Of a stretch of 36,438 bases of DNA, positions 10,401 to 17,274 are shown piece after piece. The translations under genes were made by a program, and so were the position numbers. The notes beneath the pieces were generated by a model. The model worked only from the letters and a program-made list of their open reading frames with translations. It ran no database searches and was not told the DNA's origin. Source of the DNA: Desulfuromonas sp. (GTDB lineage Bacteria > Desulfobacterota > Desulfuromonadia > Desulfuromonadales > UBA2294). Position 1 is the stretch's first letter, and the number at the start of each line of letters is the position of its first letter. The stretch is taken from assembly GCA_002869615.1 (NCBI GenBank), contig PKUH01000117.1:16634-53071 (forward strand), read 5' to 3'.

Positions 10401-10819
10401 CTCCGTTCAGTTCGATCCAGTTTCTCGAGCCAGGCCTTCAATAGCGGCCCCGCCTCGATCTTTTCAAAATAAGGGGCGAGTTCGGACCGTTCAAGCTTGG
10501 CATAGGTAAACGGCACGTTCTCGGCATACTCCTCGATGAAAAAATCGAACGGGTTGTAGCTGGTCATGTCGGCAATGACTTCAACCTCGATCCGTAATTC
10601 TTTTGTCTTTTCCGGAAATACAAGCCGGGCCAGGTAGTTGCCGAAGGCATCCTGCTGCCAGTTGATAAAGTGATCTTCAGGAAAAACCTTGAGAGAATAA
10701 GCATGAATCGGCGTCCGGCTGTGAGGAGCCGGACGCAATCGAACAACATGCGGATGAACAGTGATCGGTCGATCAAACTTGTAGCGGGTGTTGTGATTAC
10801 AGGCAACGCGAATCGGCAT
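7469..10819 (-). CDS. Transglutaminase plus putative amidoligase (DUF2126) protein, first gene of operon
   Basis: A 1116-residue multidomain protein. The N-terminal transglutaminase-associated region (about 1-90, MPIRVACNHNTRYKF) leads into a transglutaminase core with Cys180 (GSCRDSAW), His229 (DLHAWTEV) and Asp245 (GLDPTSG). The remainder is the DUF2126 domain, classed as a putative amidoligase related to glutamine-synthetase-like COOH-NH2 ligases; a glycine-rich HTGTGGGNH motif lies near residue 700. The start at 10819 was preferred because GAGG stands about 9 nt upstream; a TTG 39 nt further out has no such support. It could combine bond making and breaking in one chain. It heads the operon, preceded by an AT-rich promoter-like region. 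Family is firm, reaction is inferred. Confidence 0.9.
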   Translation of the reverse strand: MPIRVACNHNTRYKFDRPITVHPHVVRLRPAPHSRTPIHAYSLKVFPEDHFINWQQDAFGNYLARLVFPEKTKELRIEVEVIADMTSYNPFDFFIEEYAENVPFTYAKLERSELAPYFEKIEAGPLLKAWLEKLDRTERSTIDFLVEVNRLLQQTVNYSVRMEPGVQSCETTLKREIGSCRDSAWLLVQIFRHLGLASRFVSGYLIQLAADEKSLDGPSGPEEDFTDLHAWTEVYIPGAGWVGLDPTSGLLAGEGHIPLACTPHPMSAAPVTGSTEPCEVEFEHSNLVRRIHEDPRVTKPYSDEQWLLIDALGQKVDEEIVAEDMRLTMGGEPTFVSIDDMEGDEWNTAADGPHKRELAYQLLQRLREGFGSGGMLHFGQGKWYPGEPLPRWAYGCFWRKDDVAVWHDTALLADINKDYKLGPAEAQKFAGKLAQEIGIKKSYLVPGYEDVLYWLWKEGTLPENLDPLKADLKDPAERRALAKALENDLGQPVGYALPVKWIDEKNAWDSSPWEFRRGQMFLIPGDSAMGMRLPLDSLPWVAPEKREPFYERDPFEEKPELDDYHDRSAGNAADEKSADAPAEDGPVGEIEIYHTALCVEARDGRLHVFMPPLSFLEHYLDLIAAVERTAKKLKMPVVIEGYEPPRDNRLERLLVTPDPGVIEVNIHPAGSWTELVDNTTLLYREARECRLGTEKFMLDGRHTGTGGGNHITLGGPSPADSPMLRRPDLLRSLVTYWQHHPGLSYLFSGMFLGPTSQAPRIDEARDDSLYELEIAFQQLPENEVPPPWLVDRLFRNLLIDVTGNTHRAEFCIDKLYSPDSASGRLGIVELRAFEMPPHARMSLVQNLLLRTLLAWFWKEPYKHDLVRWGTELHDRFLLPYFVRQDMKDVIADLQRAEYPFQLEWFDPFFEFRFPRYGTVKIDEIELELRFAIEPWHVLGEEVTSQGTARFVDSSVERLQLHVTGLTEGRHVISCNGRRLPLRNTGRSDEFVVGVRYRAWQPPSALHPTIKPHTPLTFDVIDTWSGRSIGGCTYHVSHPGGRNYDDFPVNAVTAESRRGSLFTVTEHSQGPIQMPPEFSGLGEFLPREASLEQMAPPLEEPNAEFPYTFDLRHGRVD

Positions 10820-10886
10820 AAAATTATCCTCATCAAGACTTTTAAATGGCTGACACAAAAATCATGTATTTCTAAAGATTTATACG

Positions 10887-10928
10887 ATTTATTAATATAA
10901 CACACTAAATGTTAATTATAAAATTAAC
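10887..10928 (-). promoter_or_regulatory. Candidate promoter and palindrome upstream of the amidoligase operon
   Basis: On the minus strand TTAACA (10910-10915) and ATAAAT (10887-10892) are spaced 17 nt apart, a plausible sigma70-type pair. The -35 box overlaps the palindrome GTTAATT-ATAA-AATTAAC (10911-10928; 7-bp arms), which could be an operator. The region is very AT-rich, so chance matches are likely. Confidence 0.3.
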
Positions 10929-11302
10929 TGCCGATTCCAGGTTTCACTGATTCAAGCTGCCGAACCGGCACAAACAGAGCCGCAAGGCAACGATCTGTTC
11001 TGGTCGGACGCCCTCGCAAGGATAGAGTGCAGTGGGTAGATGTTCCTATGGACGCTTCATGCCGAAACGGAAAATATTGACCCGCCAAAAAAGAGCTGAG
11101 GTAATCAATATGTGGGTTTAGGCCATAATGCAAACTGACCATTATTGAAATTCAAATACTTGCGAATCTTTTTTAATTCTAAATTTGTTCTGCGTCAAGC
11201 CTGCATCATAGACTCGCCTCTAATATTCAGGGCATATCATAGATTGCCCTCCGACCTTACAATTTCAACACTGCAACAAGGCCAACAATCTGCAATTTAA
11301 TC
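10929..11302. other. Non-coding stretch between amidoligase operon and fic terminator
   Basis: No convincing gene is seen. One short minus-strand open frame (10924-11142, 72 codons) has no ribosome-binding site and no recognised domain; it could be a relic of a dispersed element. The right half becomes strongly AT-rich. Confidence 0.5.
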
Positions 11303-11334
11303 AAAAAAAACCCACCCCAAATAGAGGTGGGTTT
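11303..11334 (-). terminator. Rho-independent terminator downstream of fic
   Basis: A perfect 9-bp stem, AAACCCACC/GGTGGGTTT, has a 9-nt loop. On the minus strand it is followed by a run of eight T. It lies about 120 nt past the fic stop codon and also separates fic transcription from the amidoligase operon. Confidence 0.8.
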
Positions 11335-11356
11335 GGCTCCCCGAGCCGGACGGTAG

Positions 11357-11410
11357 TGGCCACTGGCAGGAGAATCTTATGATTTAACTCTCAGAATCAA
11401 CCAGTGGCCA
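11357..11410. repeat. Inverted repeat in the fic 3' untranslated region
   Basis: Perfect 10-bp arms, TGGCCACTGG (11357-11366) and CCAGTGGCCA (11401-11410), enclose 34 nt. The structure lies between the fic stop and its terminator, so it would be carried in the fic mRNA tail. Function is unknown. Confidence 0.6.
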
Positions 11411-11452
11411 TTTTTACCATCCTGCCTTTCAAATACAAATCCAAGCTACACT

Positions 11453-12637
11453 TCAGGCATCTACTGGCATGTTGAGGATATCAATAACCTCGTGCGCAAT
11501 AAAAACTCTGTTACGCTTAGAGCCTTCTTCTTTCATTGAAAGCATGCCTATATTCACTAATTTACTCAAGGCTGCACTTACTGAGGGGAATGAAGTATTC
11601 AAATCATTCATCGCTCGTTTTGCTGTCAAAACTGGAGAGCTAATTAGGAGTTCAGGAAATTTATGCAATATCGAATCGGACCTTAAACCAAGCCCACCTA
11701 TTGTCGTCTGCCATTTCCCTAATACTCGCTCTAAAGCTAACCCTGTTTTTATAGACTCTTGTACAGCAGACTCTACCCCCAAAGCAAAGAAACGTACCCA
11801 ATCAGCCCACCTATCTCTGAGCTGAACACCAAGCAATGTATCGTAATATTCTTGTTGGTTACTTTTTAGATATCCTGCTAAATAAACTGGAGGGTAGCCT
11901 TCAGCCACCAACATCAGAGGCAGTAAGATCCTACCCACTCTACCGTTACCGTCCAGGAAGGGGTGAATACTCTCGAATTGAACGTGCGCAATCGCCATTC
12001 GAGTGAGGATTGATGGCACAAGCTGCTCATCTTCAGGCGCACGATACTGGAGAATGTTTTCAAGATCATCCATACACTCCTGTAAACGCGCAGGAGGGGG
12101 AGGAACAAAGCGAGCGTTATATATATTTCCGCCTCCACCGATCCAATTTTGTGATTCCCTGAATTCTCCTGGCGTTCCATTGTATTCAACGTTCTCCATT
12201 AGAGTCGCATGTATTTCTTTTATTAGACCACAATCTATCGCCACGACTCCTAACTCTCGAACCTTTCCAAGACCTTTTTCAAGAGCTACTACGTAGTTTT
12301 TTGTTACACGTACATCCTGAGGCATACCTTCATCACTCCCTGTTGCCTCATAAGCTAACAAATCGTCAACCTCTGATTGAGTTCCCTCTATTTGGCTGCT
12401 TCGTACTGCTTCTCGGCGATCCCACGTTCTAGTAATGAAATCCGGGTTAGGCAGTCGCCCTGAGACCTCCTCTAGCAAATTTAAAGCTTTATGAGCACGA
12501 GCTATTTCGTTCCATCCCTCCTTCCCAAGATCAAGTCGTCTCGGCACTGGGGGCGGGATAAGTGCATATGCTCCAGAGTATATATTTAATGGAACAAGGA
12601 GTTTCTGTCGTTCCTGTGAAAGGTCTTTCGCTTGCAT
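11453..12637 (-). CDS. Fic family protein (class II, self-inhibited AMPylase type)
   Basis: A 394-residue Fic-domain protein. The Fic motif HPFLDGNGRVGR is complete at 225-236, with the catalytic His225. An N-terminal inhibitory-helix motif SSQIEG (S/TxxxE(G/N), Glu84) places it in class II, in which that Glu blocks ATP binding until relieved. The C-terminal third (about 310-390) resembles a winged-helix region. Fic enzymes generally transfer AMP or another phosphate-containing group to Ser, Thr or Tyr hydroxyls; the target here is unknown. The ATG is preceded by AAGGGGGG. No antitoxin gene adjoins, consistent with internal inhibition. The gene is visibly more AT-rich than its neighbours, suggesting acquisition by transfer. 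Confidence 0.93.
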   Translation of the reverse strand: MQAKDLSQERQKLLVPLNIYSGAYALIPPPVPRRLDLGKEGWNEIARAHKALNLLEEVSGRLPNPDFITRTWDRREAVRSSQIEGTQSEVDDLLAYEATGSDEGMPQDVRVTKNYVVALEKGLGKVRELGVVAIDCGLIKEIHATLMENVEYNGTPGEFRESQNWIGGGGNIYNARFVPPPPARLQECMDDLENILQYRAPEDEQLVPSILTRMAIAHVQFESIHPFLDGNGRVGRILLPLMLVAEGYPPVYLAGYLKSNQQEYYDTLLGVQLRDRWADWVRFFALGVESAVQESIKTGLALERVLGKWQTTIGGLGLRSDSILHKFPELLISSPVLTAKRAMNDLNTSFPSVSAALSKLVNIGMLSMKEEGSKRNRVFIAHEVIDILNMPVDA

Positions 12638-12662
12638 GTAGACCCCCCTTTTAACCTTTAAT

Positions 12663-12692
12663 AGTTAGAATCCTAACTTAAACTTAGAGCAA
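12663..12692 (-). promoter_or_regulatory. Candidate fic promoter overlapping a palindrome
   Basis: On the minus strand TTGCTC (12687-12692) and TCTAAC (12664-12669) are 17 nt apart. The -10 box falls inside the palindrome AGTTAG-AATC-CTAACT (12663-12678), about 26 nt upstream of the fic start. A repressor site here would block initiation. Assignment by consensus only. Confidence 0.35.
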
Positions 12693-12695
12693 AAG

Positions 12696-12806
12696 CCTTA
12701 AATAATCAAGCCATTTATTAAAGACTAAATGCCTTATCCTTAAATGAATACAGGCCTTATTTAAGGATAAGGCTACATTCTTAAATAGAGTAGTGGTATA
12801 TTTAAG
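12696..12806. repeat. Cluster of CTTAAAT motifs with a 15-bp inverted repeat upstream of fic
   Basis: Five copies of CTTAAAT occur in about 110 bp: 12697-12703, 12739-12745, 12759-12765 (reverse), 12780-12786 and 12800-12806 (reverse). Two of them form part of a perfect 15-bp inverted repeat, GCCTTATCCTTAAAT (12731-12745) and its complement (12759-12773), with a 13-nt spacer. The array could bind a regulator or form a cruciform. The rest of the 12638-13015 gap holds no gene. Confidence 0.6.
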
Positions 12807-12898
12807 ACTAGGAAACAGATTAGAAGATGATAGTCACGTTTATAGGCAGACGCTAAGTCATGCAAAATCTCTAAATGAACATTTACTGGCCAAAACAC

Positions 12899-12928
12899 AA
12901 AGGCCCGAGTCTAACGACTCGGGCCTTT
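12899..12928 (-). terminator. Terminator hairpin downstream of mgtE
   Basis: A perfect 13-bp stem, AAAGGCCCGAGTC/GACTCGGGCCTTT, has a 4-nt loop. It sits about 90 nt past the mgtE stop codon. T-rich sequence follows on the minus strand (TTTGTGTTTT), so it most likely ends mgtE transcription; the symmetric ends may let it act in both directions. Confidence 0.8.
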
Positions 12929-13015
12929 GATACATCATGCAGAATTTCTTGAGCTTGATTTATTCAGTCTACGATATCCCTAAAAATCTACGGTATCGCC
13001 AAAACCCACAAGGAT

Positions 13016-14371
13016 TTAATTGAGCATCTGCAGGAAAAAGGTCGCCATACCGAAGTAGATCATTATACCGGTGATATCGTTGGCGGTCTGCACAAATGGC
13101 GCGGCGGCAATCGCCGGATCGACGCCGATTTTCTTGAAAAAGGCGGGTGCCATGACGCCCATGGTTGCCGCGACGGTCATGGCGATGACCATCGCCAGGC
13201 CAACGACGATTCCGAGATAGGGATTGCCGTGCCAGAACCAGGCGATCGCGCCGACGGTCATCCCGCAGACCCCGCCCATGATCAGGCCGACCCGGATCTC
13301 CTTGAACATGACTCGCCTGATCGCCGACATTTCGATCCGGCCGGTAGCAAAGCCACGGACGACAATGGTTGCCGACTGGCCGCCGACGTTGCCGCCCATG
13401 CCGGTGATAACCGGGATAAACGTGATCAGGGCAATAACCGACTCCAGGGTTATCCGGAACTTCCACATCAGGTAGCCGGTGACCACCCCGCCGAGCAGGT
13501 TGGTCAACAGCCAGGGCAGACGGAGCCGGGCAATCCGGAACGACTTGTAGCCGAGAATCAGCTCTTCGTCGCTGGCGCCGGCCATCTTGTAGATATCCTC
13601 GGTCGCCTCGGCACGGATAACATCGATGATGTCGTCGACCGTGATAATACCCTTGAGCTTGTTGGCATCATCGACAACCGGTACGGCCAGGATGTTGTAC
13701 TTTTCGACAACCTTGGCCACCTCTTCCTGGTCCATATCGATGCGGACGCTGATCACATCGCCGGCCATGATATCCTTGAGCTTGCGCGCCGGTGAAACCG
13801 TGAGCAGCTTGCGCAGGGAGAGGATGCCGACCAGCTGATCGTGCGCGTTGGTCACGTAGAGATAGAAGACCATCTCGGCGTCTTCCTGCTCCTGCAGGGC
13901 GGCGATCGCTTCCTTGACCGTCAGCTCCTCCTGCAGCGAAAAGAACTCGGTCGCCATGATGCCGCCGGCGGTCTCTTCGTCGTACTGCAGCAGTTGCTCG
14001 ATTTCATGCGAGTCCTCGTCTTCCATGTGCTTGAGGATTTCACTCGCCAGCTCGTCCGGAAGGTTCTGAATGACGTCGGCCGCATCGTCGTAGGCCATCT
14101 CTTCAAGGACTTCGGTAATCTCTTCCTTTTTCAGTTCGGACAGCAGTTCGGCTCCGACCTCGGGATCAAGCTCGGAGACAACGGTTGCCGACGTTTCGGT
14201 GTCCTTGATCAGGTTGAACAGAATATGCTGGTCGGGAAGCTCAAGTTCGCGAAACAGGTAGGCGACATCGGCCGGATGGCTCTTGGCAAGCACCTTGGCG
14301 ATATTGTGGTGTGCGTCTCTTCGGATCAGCCGCTTGACAGTTTCAATGAGTATTTGATGGCGGTGTTCCAT
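13016..14371 (-). CDS. mgtE: Magnesium transporter MgtE
   Basis: A 451-residue inner-membrane Mg2+ channel/transporter of full family length. The N-terminal helical MgtE domain (about 20-125) is followed by two CBS domains (about 135-258), a connecting helix (about 260-282) and five membrane segments (about 285-450). The conserved GMGGNVGGQ motif is at 324-332 and the pore-region NDITG motif at 431-435. In characterised homologues the N and CBS domains bind Mg2+ and close the pore when the ion is plentiful. ATG at 14371 has GGAGA upstream. It is monocistronic, divergent from the PAQR gene. No Mg2+ riboswitch was recognised in the short leader. Confidence 0.95.
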   Translation of the reverse strand: MEHRHQILIETVKRLIRRDAHHNIAKVLAKSHPADVAYLFRELELPDQHILFNLIKDTETSATVVSELDPEVGAELLSELKKEEITEVLEEMAYDDAADVIQNLPDELASEILKHMEDEDSHEIEQLLQYDEETAGGIMATEFFSLQEELTVKEAIAALQEQEDAEMVFYLYVTNAHDQLVGILSLRKLLTVSPARKLKDIMAGDVISVRIDMDQEEVAKVVEKYNILAVPVVDDANKLKGIITVDDIIDVIRAEATEDIYKMAGASDEELILGYKSFRIARLRLPWLLTNLLGGVVTGYLMWKFRITLESVIALITFIPVITGMGGNVGGQSATIVVRGFATGRIEMSAIRRVMFKEIRVGLIMGGVCGMTVGAIAWFWHGNPYLGIVVGLAMVIAMTVAATMGVMAPAFFKKIGVDPAIAAAPFVQTANDITGIMIYFGMATFFLQMLN

Positions 14372-14414
14372 TAGTGATTCTCCAAGAGACTGAAAACAGG
14401 AAGGAAACGTCCCA

Positions 14415-14443
14415 ACCTAACACCCGACAACGCGGAATGTCAA
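14415..14443 (-). promoter_or_regulatory. Candidate mgtE promoter
   Basis: On the minus strand a consensus -35 box TTGACA (14438-14443) lies 17 nt before TTAGGT (14415-14420), ending 43 nt upstream of the mgtE start. The -10 match is weak. Confidence 0.5.
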
Positions 14444-14482
14444 CGCTTCGAAATAAATAAAGGATTGAAATATTTACAAAAG

Positions 14483-14506
14483 TTTTACCCCGCCGGCGTG
14501 GTAAAA
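14483..14506. promoter_or_regulatory. Nested palindrome in the mgtE/PAQR divergent region
   Basis: TTTTACC (14483-14489) and GGTAAAA (14500-14506) enclose the smaller palindrome CGCCGGCG. It lies 53 nt upstream of the PAQR start and could be an operator or a leader hairpin. No protein can be assigned. Confidence 0.3.
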
Positions 14507-14559
14507 GAGGGATAATCTCAGATATTAAAGTTGGCCTCCGCCAATTAGAGGAGATCGAT

Positions 14560-15237
14560 ATGGGATTGCTTTCAAGCGAGAACCTGACCAGCCGAACATC
14601 CGAATCGAACTACACAACCGGCGAGGAAATCGCTAACGGCATCACGCACGGCATCGGCGCCGGGTTATCTATCGCCGGCCTCGTGCTCCTCGTATACTAC
14701 GCCGCCGTTTATGGCAACGCCTGGCACATCGTCAGCTGTGCGATCTACGGCACCACCCTGGTGCTGCTTTATACGGTCTCGACCCTCTACCACAGCATTC
14801 CGTCGCCCAGAGTGAAATCGGTGATGCAGATTCTCGATCATTCGGCCATCTTCCTGCTGATCGCCGGCACCTACACCCCCTTCACCCTGGTCAGCCTGCG
14901 CGGCCCCTGGGGTTGGAGTCTGCTCGGGGTGATCTGGGGAGCGGCACTCCTCGGCATCCTGTTTCAGACTGCGCTGCAGAAAAGCTGGGTCGCCCTGACG
15001 GTCGGACTCTATATCCTGATGGGCTGGGCGGTCATTGTCGCCATCCAGCCGCTGCTTTCAGCGGTACCCGCCGAGGCCTTCGTGCTGCTCCTCGCCGGCG
15101 GACTCGCCTATACCCTCGGCACCCTCTTCTTCATCTGGAAGCAGCTGAAGTTTCATCACGCGATCTGGCACCTGTTCGTACTCGCCGGCAGTGCCCTGCA
15201 TTTCTTTGCGGTGTTCTATTACGTGATCCCGGCGTAA
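14560..15237 (+). CDS. trhA: Hemolysin III / PAQR family membrane protein
   Basis: A 225-residue protein with about seven membrane segments, the length usual for bacterial hemolysin III (TrhA/YqfA) proteins. Family features are the N-terminal GEEIANGITHGIGAG, STLYHSI (74-80), DHSAIFLLIAGTYTPF and the C-terminal HHAIWHLFVLAGSALHFF. The conserved His and Asp residues form the metal-binding site in PAQR relatives. In E. coli the homologue affects membrane fluidity homeostasis; cytolysis has been claimed for some Bacillus members. The ATG at 14560 follows AGAGGAG at good spacing. It is transcribed alone, divergent from mgtE, and followed by repeat-rich DNA. Exact activity is not known from sequence. 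Confidence 0.9.
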   Translation: MGLLSSENLTSRTSESNYTTGEEIANGITHGIGAGLSIAGLVLLVYYAAVYGNAWHIVSCAIYGTTLVLLYTVSTLYHSIPSPRVKSVMQILDHSAIFLLIAGTYTPFTLVSLRGPWGWSLLGVIWGAALLGILFQTALQKSWVALTVGLYILMGWAVIVAIQPLLSAVPAEAFVLLLAGGLAYTLGTLFFIWKQLKFHHAIWHLFVLAGSALHFFAVFYYVIPA

Positions 15238-15264
15238 GGCTGGAGGCTGGAGGCTGGAGGCTGG
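15238..15264 (+). repeat. Tandem 7-bp repeat GGCTGGA, about 3.9 units
   Basis: Four near-perfect tandem units of GGCTGGA start immediately after the PAQR stop codon. Slippage-prone, but non-coding in this position. Confidence 0.9.
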
Positions 15265-15338
15265 TACTTAGCGTAAATCAAAAAATACCAAAATCAACAA
15301 CTTCCCTTCGGCAAGCCTCCACAGCTGAATCAAACTCA

Positions 15339-15419
15339 TGTCATCCCCGTGAAAACGGGGACCCATTTTAACTCATTTTAAAAAGTACACATGGATTCCC
15401 GGTCAAGCCGGGAATGACA
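15339..15419. repeat. Double-hairpin intergenic repeat
   Basis: The ends TGTCATCCCCG (15339-15349) and CGGGAATGACA (15409-15419) are inverted repeats. Each half also folds on itself (CCCCGTGAAAACGGGG and TTCCCGGTCAAGCCGGGAA). This resembles the short intergenic palindromic repeats scattered in many proteobacterial genomes. No coding capacity. Confidence 0.7.
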
Positions 15420-15471
15420 GCCGAAACAAAAAAGGTTCTTCGCAGATTAGAGTGAATACAACGTTAGACTC

Positions 15472-16148
15472 CTCCTTCAGCTGGCTCAGGACAGTCAAGA
15501 AAAGTCAGGATCCGGTCGTTCGATACCGGCGGTCTTGATTGGTTTTGTTTATGGCGGCACCTGTTAGATGGGGACACTTCCCGAAGTTCTGGGAAGTGTC
15601 CCCGGAGAAATATTTACGTTGGGAGAACCGCGCGGTCGCGGCCGCGCACTCCGCCATACTCTTTTATTGAGCCATAAAAGAGTATGCAGAAAACGGCTCC
15701 CTTGCAGGGGCTTTTTTGTCCGGTCTGGGTTACTTTTGTTCAACTTTGCTGCTCAGGAGTTTGCCTTGAGGCAAACGCGTTACGTCGCTGTGGCGGTTGC
15801 GGTCGGGCTGCGGTTCAGTGATCGCGCTGGCGGAAGCGACCTCAAGAGCAATGGGGGCAAGTCAAAGGCTTTGCTTTTAAAGTTTTGAGACTTTTCCTGG
15901 TTTTCTCTGACAGCTGACAGCTTAAAACTTACAGCTGTCTTATATGTAAAACCGCCAAGCAAGTGGATTTTCATCCGACGTTCAGGTAACGCCAGTGACT
16001 GACGGATTAAAATCCGCGAAGTGAGGGAACCCGCATCATTAGGGCGGACTTGCTGGGGTGTCATTCTTTTGCTTACTTTTCTTGGACAAGCCCTTCGGCT
16101 GGCTCAGGACAGGCAAGAAAAGTAAGGAGCACGCCGGGCGATGCCGGC
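15472..16148 (+). repeat. Composite dispersed repeat, copy 2 (modules B'-A-B)
   Basis: Same orientation as the copy at the left edge. A degenerate end of module B (15472-15531) is followed by module A (15570-15949) and a full module B (about 15972-16148). Module A starts with a perfect 13-bp inverted repeat, GGGGACACTTCCC (15570-15582) and GGGAAGTGTCCCC (15591-15603), reminiscent of REP-type palindromes. It also contains the 11-bp TACTCTTTTAT hairpin (15657-15667/15674-15684). No transposase is present and open frames in it look spurious. Confidence 0.85.
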
Positions 16149-16167
16149 TAACTGGAATTATGCTTTC

Positions 16168-16211
16168 ATGGTGCGATTGAAAAAGTATGGCGGTATTTGG
16201 GTGCGCACCAT
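16168..16211. repeat. Short inverted repeat ATGGTGCG / CGCACCAT
   Basis: Eight-bp arms (16168-16175 and 16204-16211) are separated by 28 nt, between repeat module B and the terminator. No function can be assigned. Confidence 0.4.
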
Positions 16212-16239
16212 TTATTCCCGATAAAACGCGATGAACCAC

Positions 16240-16277
16240 AACCAAGGGCCGCCCGAACGGGCGGCCCTTGGTTTTTT
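16240..16277. terminator. Strong terminator hairpin downstream of the outer-membrane protein gene
   Basis: A perfect 15-bp stem, AACCAAGGGCCGCCC/GGGCGGCCCTTGGTT, has a GAAC loop. Six T follow on the plus strand, and an A-run precedes the stem on the minus strand. It is 17 nt beyond the stop of the minus-strand gene, so it probably serves that gene and could also stop plus-strand transcription from the repeat region. Confidence 0.8.
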
Positions 16278-16293
16278 GCATCAGCATATAAAC

Positions 16294-17187
16294 CTAGAAA
16301 TGATAAACGAAGCGGAAGTTGATCCGATCCCCTTCCGGCCGGTCATTCGCCCTGAATTCCTTGTAGATATTGGCAAACAGGTGCATATCCTTTGAAAAAT
16401 GATAGACCGCACCCGGGCCGATGGCGACGACACTTTCATCATCGCCGGAGTCGTTTCCGTTAATTTTCGTATCGGTGAGCTGCTCGAAGAAGTAGCCGTT
16501 GACGCCAACCCGCAGCTCTTTCGGCATCAGTTCGTAGGCAACGGCCCAGTTGCCGTGCAGCGCCATCCCCGGCTCAAGATCGGCTTTTCCGGGACCAAAA
16601 TCGCCATTCTCGCCATTCCAGAGGAAGTGCAGGCGCCACGATGCGGTCACCTTCGGAGCGGGGAAAATCGTCGCCGCCCAGTAGGGGTTGAACGAGAAGT
16701 GGTTACTCGACTGATTCAGCAATTTATTATTATCATAGTCCCCGGTCGGCAGGATCAGCTGCAGCTCGACCCGGTTGAGCATGAACGGGCCGTTTTTGCC
16801 CATGATCGGATCCCACTGCAGATAGGGGCCGATCAGCAGGTCGCCGATACCGCTGCCGTTATTCGGTAGATTCGAATCGATATCGACAAACGGCACCATC
16901 ACGTTGATACCCCATCTGGCGTCGGGAAACAGCAGCTCCTGGTTCGACTGGTAGGTGTACTGGTTCATCAGCACGAAGACGTCGACATCACCGCCGGGGA
17001 TACCATCGAGATCGTCACTGGTATAGTACTGCAGGTACTCCTGCACGTAGTGGCCGGGGCCGGCCGGCGGCGCGCCGTCGAGAAAGCTGGTGAAGCCGAG
17101 ATTGACATTCGGTTGGAAATAAGCGAATGCCGGAGCAGCGATCACCAACAGCGCCGCGGCAACAATCAGGTTACGCAAGATCTTCAT
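16294..17187 (-). CDS. Outer-membrane beta-barrel protein, phenol-degradation MetA/SphA-like family
   Basis: A 297-residue exported protein. A signal peptide (about 1-22, ending APAFA) precedes alternating beta-strand sequence ending in FRFVYHF, with a C-terminal Phe typical of outer-membrane barrels. Strand patterns such as VELQLILPTGDY and LRVGVNGYFFEQLTD resemble the SphA/MetA-type 'transporter' family found in aromatic degradation clusters. No degradation genes are nearby, so substrate and pathway cannot be named. The ATG follows GGGAGGC at good spacing. Located between polA and the repeat cluster, probably monocistronic. Confidence 0.75.
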   Translation of the reverse strand: MKILRNLIVAAALLVIAAPAFAYFQPNVNLGFTSFLDGAPPAGPGHYVQEYLQYYTSDDLDGIPGGDVDVFVLMNQYTYQSNQELLFPDARWGINVMVPFVDIDSNLPNNGSGIGDLLIGPYLQWDPIMGKNGPFMLNRVELQLILPTGDYDNNKLLNQSSNHFSFNPYWAATIFPAPKVTASWRLHFLWNGENGDFGPGKADLEPGMALHGNWAVAYELMPKELRVGVNGYFFEQLTDTKINGNDSGDDESVVAIGPGAVYHFSKDMHLFANIYKEFRANDRPEGDRINFRFVYHF

Positions 17188-17244
17188 ATTTGCCTCCCAT
17201 ATCTAAAACGAAAAAAGAATGACCGGTTTTTTATTATTCACTAC

Positions 17245-17273
17245 AGAATCGGAGATTTTCGCATATAAGTCAA
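17245..17273 (-). promoter_or_regulatory. Candidate promoter of the outer-membrane protein gene
   Basis: On the minus strand TTGACT (17268-17273) and GATTCT (17245-17250) are 17 nt apart. The -35 box lies immediately after the polA stop codon. Consensus match only. Confidence 0.4.
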
Positions 17274-17274
17274 G

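Noticed and set aside
10924-11142. A 72-codon minus-strand frame downstream of fic.
   Set aside because: No ribosome-binding site, no recognised family; at most a relic of a dispersed element.
11453-12637. Fic/Doc type toxin-antitoxin pair.
   Set aside because: No adjoining antitoxin frame is present and the protein carries its own N-terminal inhibitory motif.
14372-14559. Possible Mg2+ riboswitch ahead of mgtE.
   Set aside because: The leader is short (fewer than 60 nt from the likely promoter) and no M-box-like structure was recognised.
15238-16293. Possible CRISPR array because of repeated segments.
   Set aside because: Repeats are not regularly spaced, have different lengths, and there are no cas genes.
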